From assembly GCF_017255185.1 (NCBI RefSeq), contig NZ_JAFKCZ010000009.1:186001-250000 (forward strand): a stretch of 64,000 nt of DNA, read 5' to 3'. The DNA comes from Parahaliea mediterranea. GTDB taxonomy: Bacteria; Pseudomonadota; Gammaproteobacteria; Pseudomonadales; Halieaceae. Shown here piece by piece: positions 39,128 through 46,412 of the stretch; the stretch's first letter is position 1, and each line of letters opens with the position of its first letter. Made by a program: the position numbers and the translations under genes. The notes under the pieces are model-generated. The model had not been told where the DNA came from. It made no database searches and saw nothing but the letters and a program-made list of their open reading frames with translations.

Positions 39128-40369
39128 TCAGTCGGGCCTGCGGAACAGCAGCGAACCGTTGGTACCGCCGAAGCCAAAGGAATTGGACAGCACGTTGCGG
39201 ATTTCGCGCTGCTGGGCGGTGTGCGGCACGTAGTTCAAATCGCAGCCCTCGTCCGGGTTGTCGAGGTTGATGGTGGGCGGCGCCACCTGGTCGCGCAGGG
39301 CCAACACCGAGAAGATGGCTTCCACCGCGCCCGCGGCGCCCAGCAGGTGGCCGATCATCGACTTGGTGGAACTCACCGCCACACGGTCCGCGGCGGCCCC
39401 CATCACGGTCCGGATGGCCTGGCTCTCGGCCACGTCGCCGGCATTGGTGGAGGTGCCGTGGGCATTGATGTAATCGAGTTCTTCCACCGGCAGCGCGGCG
39501 TCGGCGATGGCGTTGCGCATCGAGGCCGCGGCGCCGCGCCCGTCCTCCGGCGGCAGGGTCATGTGGTAGGCGTCGCCGCTCATGCCGAAGCCGGTGAGCT
39601 CGGCATAGATGGTGGCGCCACGGGCCTTGGCCGCTTCGTATTCCTCGAGCATCATCACGCCGGCGCCGTCACCCAGTACGAAACCGTCGCGGTCCCTGTC
39701 CCAGGGGCGGGACGCGGCCTCCGGGTCGTCGTTGCGGGTTGAAAGCGCCCGCGCCGCGGCGAAGCCGCCCAGCCCCACCGGCGTGGTGGCCATTTCCGCC
39801 CCGCCCACCAGCATGGCGTCGGCGTCGCCCTGGGCGATCAACCGGGCGCCGAGGCCGATATTGTGCGTGCCGGTGGTGCAGGCGGTGACCAGGGCCAGGT
39901 TGGGGCCCTGCATGTTGTACTTCACCGAGAGATTGCCGGCGATCATATTGATAATCGAGCCCGGCACGAAAAACGGGGAGATCTTGCGCGGCCCCGAGAC
40001 ACGCACCACTTCGGTGTTTTTCTCGATCTGGCCGATACCGCCAATACCGGAACCAATGGCGCAACCCACCCGGGCGGCATTGGCGTCGGTGATTTCAAAC
40101 CCGGAATCCTCGAAGGCCTGGATACCGGCGGCCATGCCGAACTGCACGAACACGTCCATCTTGCGCGCGTCCTTGGGCGGCATGTAGGGCGTGGGATCGA
40201 AGTTCCTGACACTGGCACTGAAACGGGTGGTGTAGCTGGAGACGTCAAAGGCCTCGATGGTTGCGGCGCCACTCTTGCCCGCCAGAATGTTATCCCAGGT
40301 CTCTTTCACTGTGAGACCAACCGGGCTGATCATTCCAAGACCAGTGACGACGACTCTTCTGCCTTTCAC
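39128..40369 (-). CDS. fabF: Beta-ketoacyl-ACP synthase II
   Basis: A 413-residue thiolase-fold condensing enzyme that elongates acyl-ACP. Cys164 lies in [10 protein letters not shown]; the two histidines are in [11 protein letters not shown] and [19 protein letters not shown] closes the active site. GTG at 40369 has AAGGAG upstream. It is separated from acpP by a hairpin that may tune the fabF:acpP ratio. Confidence 0.97.
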   Translation of the reverse strand: MKGRRVVVTGLGMISPVGLTVKETWDNILAGKSGAATIEAFDVSSYTTRFSASVRNFDPTPYMPPKDARKMDVFVQFGMAAGIQAFEDSGFEITDANAARVGCAIGSGIGGIGQIEKNTEVVRVSGPRKISPFFVPGSIINMIAGNLSVKYNMQGPNLALVTACTTGTHNIGLGARLIAQGDADAMLVGGAEMATTPVGLGGFAAARALSTRNDDPEAASRPWDRDRDGFVLGDGAGVMMLEEYEAAKARGATIYAELTGFGMSGDAYHMTLPPEDGRGAAASMRNAIADAALPVEELDYINAHGTSTNAGDVAESQAIRTVMGAAADRVAVSSTKSMIGHLLGAAGAVEAIFSVLALRDQVAPPTINLDNPDEGCDLNYVPHTAQQREIRNVLSNSFGFGGTNGSLLFRRPD

Positions 40370-40414
40370 AGCGCAAGCTCCTTACAGCGGATGGGATGGG
40401 GGTGCCAGAATGCG

Positions 40415-40449
40415 AAAAAGCCGCTCTATGTTAAATAGAAACGGCTTTT
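40415..40449 (-). terminator. Terminator/attenuator between acpP and fabF
   Basis: AAAAGCCG pairs with CGGCTTTT around an imperfect inner stem (TTTCTATT with the ATAGAGC side), with five U on the minus transcript. It lies directly after acpP, whose product is needed in large excess, so partial termination here is plausible. Confidence 0.75.
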
Positions 40450-40468
40450 CGGTACGCAGAGGAAGTTA

Positions 40469-40705
40469 TCAGGCGAGATTGTCGTTGATGTAATCAATCG
40501 CCAGTTTAACGGTGGTGATTTTCTCGGCTTCCTCGTCGGGAATCTCGGTCTCGAATTCTTCTTCCAGCGCCATGACCAGCTCGACGGTATCCAGGGAATC
40601 GGCACCCAGGTCTTCTACAAAGGAGGCCTCTGTCTGGACTTCTTCTTCTTTAACGCCAAGTTGTTCTGCAACGATCTTCTTAACGCGCTCTTCAATGCTG
40701 CTCAT
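40469..40705 (-). CDS. acpP: Acyl carrier protein
   Basis: A 78-residue acidic four-helix carrier. The phosphopantetheine serine is in [20 protein letters not shown]. The N-terminus [20 protein letters not shown] and C-terminus [12 protein letters not shown] are standard. AGGAGTGA lies upstream of the ATG. It has its own 164-base upstream gap after fabG, so it may carry a separate promoter. Confidence 0.98.
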   Translation of the reverse strand: MSSIEERVKKIVAEQLGVKEEEVQTEASFVEDLGADSLDTVELVMALEEEFETEIPDEEAEKITTVKLAIDYINDNLA

Positions 40706-40869
40706 GATATTAGGTCACTCCTGAGTTTAGTGCTTGATCAAACCATCGAACCGGCCTGAAGCGGGCATTTTACTCTGTTTTCCCAGCCGGAACGAAGTTT
40801 TTTTTGACGCGCCGCGCCCCGTGCCGATTGCACGAGGCCGCGGCGCCCATTCTACAAAGGTTGCGGCGC

Positions 40870-41610
40870 TTACGCCATATACATACCGCCATTGATATGC
40901 AGGGTTTCACCGGTGATATAGCCCGCGGCGTCGCTGCATAGAAAGGCCACCAGGGCGGCGATCTCCTCCGGCTTGCCGAGGCGGCCGAGGGGGATCTGGC
41001 CCAGCATGGCGTCGCGCTGCTCATCCCCCAGCTCGCGGGTCATATCGGTATCGATAAACCCGGGTGCCACGCTGTTGACTGTGATTGCGCGCGAGCCGAG
41101 CTCCCGCGCCAGCGCGCGGGAGAAGCCTTCGGCGCCAGCCTTGGTGGCAGCATAGTTGCTCTGGCCGATATTGCCCATCGAACCCACCACGGAGGTGATA
41201 TTGACGATGCGCCCCCAGCGGGCCTTGGTCATGCCCCGCAGGCAGGCCTTGCTCACCCGGTACAGGGCGTTGAGGTTGGTGTTGACGACGTCGTTCCACT
41301 CGTCCGCCTTCATCCGCATCAGAATATTGTCGCGGGTAATGCCGGCGTTGTTGACCAGCACCAGCGGCGCGCCGAAGCGCTCGTTGACCTCCTTGATCAC
41401 CGCCTCGACGCTGTCGTCGCTGCCCACATCCAGGGTCAGGCCGCAGCCGTCGTTGCCGGCGGCCCGCAGGTATTCACCAATGGCCTTGGCGCCGCCGTCA
41501 CTGGTGGCCGTACCGATCACGGTAAAGCCGGCGGCGGCAAGGTTCTCGGCGATGGCGCGGCCGATGCCGCGGCTGGCGCCGGTGACCAGGGCTGTTTTGC
41601 TGTCGCTCAC
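40870..41610 (-). CDS. fabG: 3-oxoacyl-ACP reductase
   Basis: A 246-residue NADPH-dependent short-chain dehydrogenase reducing 3-oxoacyl-ACP. The cofactor motif is TGASRGIGRAIAENLA, NNAGITRDNILMRMK is the structural motif, and the catalytic Ser-Tyr-Lys lie in ITSVVGSMGNIGQSNYAATKAG. The C-terminus AAGYITGETLHINGGMYMA is family-typical. It starts 18 bases after the fabD stop. Confidence 0.97.
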   Translation of the reverse strand: MSDSKTALVTGASRGIGRAIAENLAAAGFTVIGTATSDGGAKAIGEYLRAAGNDGCGLTLDVGSDDSVEAVIKEVNERFGAPLVLVNNAGITRDNILMRMKADEWNDVVNTNLNALYRVSKACLRGMTKARWGRIVNITSVVGSMGNIGQSNYAATKAGAEGFSRALARELGSRAITVNSVAPGFIDTDMTRELGDEQRDAMLGQIPLGRLGKPEEIAALVAFLCSDAAGYITGETLHINGGMYMA

Positions 41611-41628
41611 GTTTGCGCTCTCCTCGTG

Positions 41629-42585
41629 TTAAGCGTTAGCGGCCACGCCATCCCGCGCGGCCTTGAGAGAGTCCGGCTCCTCCAGGGAGAAGCTGGACAG
41701 CGATTTGTCGATGCGCCGGTTGAGGCCGCTCAGCACCTTGCCCGGGCCGCACTCCACCACCTTGTCGACGCCGCGCTCCACCATCGCCTGCACGCAGCCG
41801 GTCCACTGCACCGGGCTGTAGATCTGGCGCACCAGCAGCTCGCGAATTTGCTCCGGGTCCTGCTCGCTCTGGCAGTGTACATTGTGGATCACCGGCACCG
41901 AGGGCGCGGCGATGGCGATATCGGCGACGGCCCCCGCCAGCTGCTCCCCCGCGGGCTTCATCAATACCGTATGGAAAGGCGCGCTAACCGGCAGCGGCAT
42001 GGCGCGCTTGGCGCCCGCCTCCTTGAGTGCGGCCACCGCGGCGTCCACCGCCGCTGTGTGGCCGGCGATCACCACCTGGCCCGGCGAGTTGAAATTGACC
42101 GCCGCCACTTCACCGGACCCCGCAGCCACCACCTCGGCGCAGATGGATACAATGGCGTCGTCATCCAGGCCGATAATGGCGGCCATGGCGCCCTCGCCCA
42201 CCGGCACCGCGCTTTGCATAAACTCCCCCCGCTGGCGCACCAGCCGCACGGCATCGGCAAAATCGAGGGCGCCGGCGCAGACCAGGGCGCTGAATTCGCC
42301 GAGACTGTGACCGGCCATCACCGCGGGGCCTTCGCCGCCCTGCTCCAGCCAGGCGCGCCACAGGGCAACGCTGCTGGTGAGCAGCACCGGCTGGGTGGTG
42401 GCGGTAAGGTTGAGCGCGTCCTGCTCGCCATTCTGCACCAGGTCCCACATATCGTAGCCGAGCGCGGCGGAGGCCTCTTCGAAGGTCGCGCGCACGGCGG
42501 CATAGGCGTCGTGGGCGGCGGCGAGCATGCCCACTTTCTGCGAGCCCTGCCCCGGAAAAACAAAGGCGGTTGTTGCTAGTGCCAT
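41629..42585 (-). CDS. fabD: Malonyl-CoA:ACP transacylase
   Basis: A 318-residue transferase that loads malonate onto ACP. FVFPGQGSQKVGML is the N-terminal oxyanion region, the catalytic Ser lies in MAGHSLGEFSALVCAGAL, the malonate-binding Arg is in VRQRGEFMQ, and the His is in SAPFHTVLM. AGGAA precedes the ATG. Upstream on the same strand is a 260-base gap where relatives carry plsX (and in E. coli fabH); neither is present. Confidence 0.96.
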   Translation of the reverse strand: MALATTAFVFPGQGSQKVGMLAAAHDAYAAVRATFEEASAALGYDMWDLVQNGEQDALNLTATTQPVLLTSSVALWRAWLEQGGEGPAVMAGHSLGEFSALVCAGALDFADAVRLVRQRGEFMQSAVPVGEGAMAAIIGLDDDAIVSICAEVVAAGSGEVAAVNFNSPGQVVIAGHTAAVDAAVAALKEAGAKRAMPLPVSAPFHTVLMKPAGEQLAGAVADIAIAAPSVPVIHNVHCQSEQDPEQIRELLVRQIYSPVQWTGCVQAMVERGVDKVVECGPGKVLSGLNRRIDKSLSSFSLEEPDSLKAARDGVAANA

Positions 42586-42845
42586 GGAAAATCAGTTCCT
42601 GTCGATGGTTGCGGATACGGCGCGGGCAGCTGCCGGAATCGGCGGGATGGACGCCCAAGAAGACGCCTCGCGGGCCCGGACCGCGAAAATCAAAACTGGA
42701 TTCGGTGCAATGTTGACAGCGCTTGGCGCCGCGGGGAAAGGCTTGCGGAGGCTGTCGCCTCCGCGAATTCGGTCAACGGCGGGGGTTGCCGCTTCCTGCA
42801 CGCCTGCTGCCTGGAATTAGCCAGCTACGCCAGGGGAAAGCCGGC
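42586..42845 (-). other. Gap between rpmF and fabD where plsX is usually found
   Basis: No coding frame with any plsX or fabH similarity is visible on either strand. The gap contains a perfect 8-bp GC hairpin at 42745-42764 (GCGGAGGC, TGTC, GCCTCCGC) without a good U-tract, and a TTGACC (-35-like) on the minus strand at 42771-42776 with no convincing -10. Confidence 0.7.
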
Positions 42846-43028
42846 TTATTCGTCGCTGCCGGTTTCCACGACTTTCTTGCCGCGGTAGAAACCGTCGGCG
42901 CTCACGTGGTGGCGGCGGCGGGTTTCACCGGAGGTCTGGTCCACGGTCAGGGTGGAACCGGACAGGGAATCGTGTGAACGACGCATGCCGCGACGCGAAC
43001 GGGTTTTTTTGTTCTGCTGAACAGCCAT
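42846..43028 (-). CDS. rpmF: 50S ribosomal protein L32
   Basis: A 60-residue basic protein with the L32 N-terminus [20 protein letters not shown] and the [20 protein letters not shown] segment. No zinc-binding cysteines are present, the usual condition in many gammaproteobacterial L32 proteins. It starts nine bases after yceD, so they are cotranscribed. Confidence 0.97.
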   Translation of the reverse strand: MAVQQNKKTRSRRGMRRSHDSLSGSTLTVDQTSGETRRRHHVSADGFYRGKKVVETGSDE

Positions 43029-43037
43029 GACTAACTC

Positions 43038-43571
43038 CTAGTGTTTCTTGCCGGGCTTGAGTTGCGCCAGCACATCAAACGGGTTGGGCTTTTCCTCACG
43101 CTGCTCCTGCTCGGGCTCGGATGCGGCCAGACCCACCAATAATTCGTTGCAATCGCTCTGCTCGTGGTAGTTAAAGGAAGGCAGCCCCAGTATCAGCTCG
43201 TCCTCCACCACTTGCCACAGCTCGCAGTCCTCCGTCGCCAGGATCAGCGGATCCAGGTGCTTGGGCAGGTGCCTTGCCTGCTCGTCACTCCACACCACCG
43301 CCAGGGTATTGGCGGTTTGCAGCCGCGTCTCGAAGGCCTCGAGACAGCGCTGGCAGGTGACACTCACGGTGGCCTCTGTTTCCACCGTGACCAGGTAGCG
43401 ACCTTCCTCGTCCCTGGAAAACGTCAAACGCGCCCGAATTACCCCGTCGTCCGCGGCCAACATGGCCCGGAAACGCTGTAAATCAAGCGGTTTTAACGCC
43501 CCACTGATGCTCACGCCACGCGCCGCGGCCTTGCGGACATCCAGCGTCGTCGGGAGGGGCTCAGTCAACAT
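43038..43571 (-). CDS. yceD: YceD/DUF177 protein, 23S rRNA accumulation factor
   Basis: A 177-residue cytosolic protein with the DUF177 signature: TVSVTCQRCLEAFETRLQ around the CxxC, and the acidic ELWQVVEDELILGLPSFNYH. It is required for normal 23S rRNA levels in studied relatives and is paired with rpmF. The N-terminus MLTEPLPTTLDVRKAAARG fits the family, which fixes the ATG at 43571. A near-consensus promoter lies so close that the mRNA should be leaderless or nearly so, and no Shine-Dalgarno is visible. Confidence 0.92.
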   Translation of the reverse strand: MLTEPLPTTLDVRKAAARGVSISGALKPLDLQRFRAMLAADDGVIRARLTFSRDEEGRYLVTVETEATVSVTCQRCLEAFETRLQTANTLAVVWSDEQARHLPKHLDPLILATEDCELWQVVEDELILGLPSFNYHEQSDCNELLVGLAASEPEQEQREEKPNPFDVLAQLKPGKKH

Positions 43572-43579
43572 AGGCGCGC

Positions 43580-43608
43580 ATCATAGGGTCGGAATAGGCC
43601 TTTGTCAA
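43580..43608 (-). promoter_or_regulatory. Near-consensus sigma-70 promoter of the yceD-rpmF-fab operon
   Basis: On the minus strand: TTGACA, a 17-base spacer, then TATGAT. The predicted start of transcription (43572-43575) lies only 1-4 bases before the yceD ATG. Confidence 0.8.
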
Positions 43609-43678
43609 AAAAATCTTTAAAATACAGTCAGTTCCCGAACTTATTCACAGAACTCGCCCGGAGCCCCCCTTCACCGCC

Positions 43679-44287
43679 ATGAATCTGATCCTAGCCTCGA
43701 CCTCGCCCTACCGCAAAACCCTGCTTGAGCGCCTGCAAGTTGCCTTCACCTGCGAGCCCCCCGGTGTCGTGGAAGCCGGCCTCCCCGGGGAGCCGCCCGA
43801 CGCCCTCGCCGCCCGCCTCGCCCGGGCCAAGGCCGCGGCGATTGCCGCCCGCCACCCCGGCGCCGCGGTGATCGGCAGCGACCAGGTGGCCGCCCTGGAC
43901 GGCGAGGTCCTCGGCAAGCCGGGCAGCCACGCGCGCGCCACCGACCAGCTGCGCGCCTGCAGCGGCCGCACGGTGCATTTTTACACCGCGGTCACGCTCA
44001 TTGCCCCGCGCTACGAGGGGACTCATGTCGCCCCCTTCCAGGTGGCGTTCCGCGAGCTGAGCGACCTTGAAATCGATGATTACCTGCGCCGGGACCAACC
44101 CTACGATTGCGCCGGGAGCTTCAAGTGGGAGAGCCTGGGCATCACCCTGTTCGAGCGCCTCGCCGGCGACGACCCCACGGGCCTGGAGGGCCTGCCGTTG
44201 ATTGCCCTCACCACCCTACTGAAGGAGGCGGGCTACCCGCCGCTCGCCAGCGCGCCGCCCAGCAGCGCCGGCAACTCCGACAGGTGA
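43679..44287 (+). CDS. Maf/YceF-family nucleoside triphosphate pyrophosphatase
   Basis: A 202-residue Maf-fold house-cleaning enzyme; relatives of this subgroup (YceF) hydrolyse m7GTP. The N-terminal substrate loop LILASTSPYRKTLLERL, the catalytic VIGSDQVAALDGEVLGKPG and the C-terminal YDCAGSFKWESLGITLFERLAGDDPTGLEGLPL are all present. It is divergent from yceD, as in E. coli. Its last 55 bases overlap, antisense, the end of the HAD phosphatase gene. Confidence 0.92.
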   Translation: MNLILASTSPYRKTLLERLQVAFTCEPPGVVEAGLPGEPPDALAARLARAKAAAIAARHPGAAVIGSDQVAALDGEVLGKPGSHARATDQLRACSGRTVHFYTAVTLIAPRYEGTHVAPFQVAFRELSDLEIDDYLRRDQPYDCAGSFKWESLGITLFERLAGDDPTGLEGLPLIALTTLLKEAGYPPLASAPPSSAGNSDR

Positions 44288-44889
44288 TCCACGATATGCC
44301 GCGGCCGGTGGCGCGACAGGCGCCCGGGCGGGTGCACGCCAAAGCTCACCCCGATGCTGGCCATGCCCGCCCTGGCCGCCATGTCCAGGTCGTACTCGCT
44401 ATCCCCCACCATCACCGCCTCGGCGACGGACTTGCCCCGCTCGGCAAGGATTTGCTCCAGCATCAGTGGGTCCGGCTTGGAGGCGGTCTCGTCGGCACAG
44501 CGGGTGCTGTCGAAGTAGTCGCCCATGCCGATGCCGCCCAGCACCCGCCCGAGGCCGCGGCGGCTCTTGCCAGTGGCCACCGCCAACTCGAAGCCCCGCC
44601 CCCGCAGCTCGGCGAGCATGTCGCGAGCGCCCTCGAACAGCGTTGCCGGGCCCGCGGTGACCTCCACATACAGGCGCGAGTAAGCCTCCGTCACCGCCTG
44701 TCGCTCGCCATCGTCCAGGGCCGGAAACAGCTGTCCCACGGCCTGGGGCAGGCCGAGACCTACGATATTGCGTACCGCGGCATCGGCCGGCGGCGGGATA
44801 TCCAGCTCGGCGGCCGCCGCCCGCATCGCCAGGACAATGCCGTCGACGGAGTCACAGAGGGTGCCATCCCAGTCAAAAATAACAATCAT
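44233..44889 (-). CDS. HAD-IA hydrolase, phosphoglycolate-phosphatase-like
   Basis: A 218-residue HAD phosphatase: motif I FDWDGTLCDSVDGI (nucleophile and acid Asp), motif II AVATGKSRRGLGR, motif III with Lys in TASKPDPLMLEQIL, and motif IV VMVGDSEYDLDMA. The helical cap between motifs I and II is of the Gph/YjjG class. It lies seven bases after rluC as in Pseudomonas, so it is cotranscribed. The substrate is unknown, probably a small phosphorylated metabolite. Its 3' end runs into the convergent maf gene. Confidence 0.88.
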   Translation of the reverse strand: MIVIFDWDGTLCDSVDGIVLAMRAAAAELDIPPPADAAVRNIVGLGLPQAVGQLFPALDDGERQAVTEAYSRLYVEVTAGPATLFEGARDMLAELRGRGFELAVATGKSRRGLGRVLGGIGMGDYFDSTRCADETASKPDPLMLEQILAERGKSVAEAVMVGDSEYDLDMAARAGMASIGVSFGVHPPGRLSRHRPRHIVDHLSELPALLGGALASGG

Positions 44890-44895
44890 AATCAG

Positions 44896-45852
44896 TTAGT
44901 TACGAAGCCTATCTAATATAGTTTCTAGGTTTTGGTCCAGGCCCGCCCGGGCCGCGATACGGCCGCTGCCGGGCAGCGTGAAATCCAGCGCGTGGGCGTG
45001 CAGGAACAAGCGCTTGAGCTCCAGCCGGCGCGCCAGCTCCTCGCTGCGCGGGTCGCTGTATTTGGGGTCGCCCAGCAGGGGGAAGCCCGCGTGCTGGGCG
45101 TGAACCCGAATCTGGTGGGTGCGCCCGGTGATCGGCCTGGCTTCCACCAGGGTCGCGCCGTCGAACCGTTCCACCACCGAAAATTCGGTGACCGATGGCT
45201 TGCCCTCCCGGGACACCCGCACCATGCGCTCGCCCGAGCGCACCACGTTTTTCTCCAGCGCAGCCTCCACCCGCGACAGCTTGCGCGGCCACTTGCCCGC
45301 CACCAGGGCCAGGTAGCGCTTGTCCACCCCGTCACCGCGCAACAGTCGGTGCAGCTCGCGCAGCACCGCCGGCTTGCGCGCCACCATGATCAGCCCCGAG
45401 GTATCGCGATCCAGGCGGTGCACCAGCTCCAGGCGCCGGTCGCGGGGCCGCATCTGCCGCAGGCATTCGATCAGGCCGAAGTTGAGTCCGCTGCCGCCGT
45501 GCACCGCCAGGCCCGAGGGCTTGTCGACGATCAGCAGCCCCTCGTCCTCATGCACCAGCCGGCGGCTCAACTCCTCCACCCAGTGGCCCGGTATGGCCGG
45601 CGGCTCTCCGGGCTCGGGCTTGCGGATCGGCGGCAGGCGCAGCACGTCGCCGGGCCGCAACCGGTAATCCGCCTTGACCCGCCCCTTGTTGACCCGGAAC
45701 TCACCCTTGCGCAAGCCCCGGTAGATGCGGGTTTTCGGCACGCCCTTGAGGGTTTTCAACAGGTAGTTGTCCAGCCGCTGGCCGGCGTCGTCCGGGTCCA
45801 CGGTGAGAAATTGTACGGTGCTGCCCGCTGGTGACGGTTTTTGTTCGGCCAT
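44896..45852 (-). CDS. rluC: 23S rRNA pseudouridine synthase RluC
   Basis: A 318-residue RsuA/RluA-type enzyme; RluC modifies positions 955, 2504 and 2580 in E. coli 23S rRNA. The N-terminal S4 RNA-binding domain ([37 protein letters not shown], in part) is followed by the catalytic Asp in [16 protein letters not shown] and [20 protein letters not shown]. It is divergent from rne, the same arrangement as in E. coli. Confidence 0.95.
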   Translation of the reverse strand: MAEQKPSPAGSTVQFLTVDPDDAGQRLDNYLLKTLKGVPKTRIYRGLRKGEFRVNKGRVKADYRLRPGDVLRLPPIRKPEPGEPPAIPGHWVEELSRRLVHEDEGLLIVDKPSGLAVHGGSGLNFGLIECLRQMRPRDRRLELVHRLDRDTSGLIMVARKPAVLRELHRLLRGDGVDKRYLALVAGKWPRKLSRVEAALEKNVVRSGERMVRVSREGKPSVTEFSVVERFDGATLVEARPITGRTHQIRVHAQHAGFPLLGDPKYSDPRSEELARRLELKRLFLHAHALDFTLPGSGRIAARAGLDQNLETILDRLRN

Positions 45853-45871
45853 ATCTGGAAATCACTGAGAA

Positions 45872-45900
45872 TTGAAGCACTTACCTTTTGCTGCTATAGT
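45872..45900 (+). promoter_or_regulatory. Sigma-70 promoter of rne
   Basis: TTGAAG, a 17-base spacer, TATAGT. The predicted transcription start is near 45907. Confidence 0.75.
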
Positions 45901-46412
45901 CCCGGCCGTGTGGCCGCCCGTGTCGACTCCAAAACGGCACCGGCAATGCGATAAAGACGCCTGGCGATGGTAGGGCCTGCCGATGAAACTGCACGGCTCC
46001 GTCAGTTAACCCCCACACGTCTGTAACGGCTGTCGCAGCGACTTCCGCGATGACAAGCATGCTCGCAATAGCGATGCTGCGACACAACATAAACCGCGCA
46101 GCGCGTCTGCCGGGACACAGAATCAGTTTACGGAATACCACAGCGAGGGTCGCGCGATTTCAGGTGCCGCGACACTACCAAAAAGGCCGAGGCGGCGCTA
46201 CCCGCCCGCAGGCCCAAGGACGCTGCCCGCCCCGGGTTATGTAGTACGCCGGGGAGATACAGAAGCACCTGAACGTATCGCGTAGAGCCTTCGGCGGACA
46301 CCCGCGGCCACGGCCGCCGCCCGCCACCTCGGCCCTCCATATGCCCGGCCCTCGCCGGCTGTACAACTGATTCCCGCCCCGCCAGGCCTGTGCGAAACAG
46401 GTAAATGGCACT
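45901..46412 (+). other. Long structured 5' leader of rne
   Basis: About 505 bases without a credible gene separate the rne promoter from its ATG. A long leader is characteristic of rne, whose mRNA is cut by RNase E itself as feedback. A GC-rich tract (46300-46340) could fold. I could not assign the E. coli hp2/hp3 elements by eye. Confidence 0.6.
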
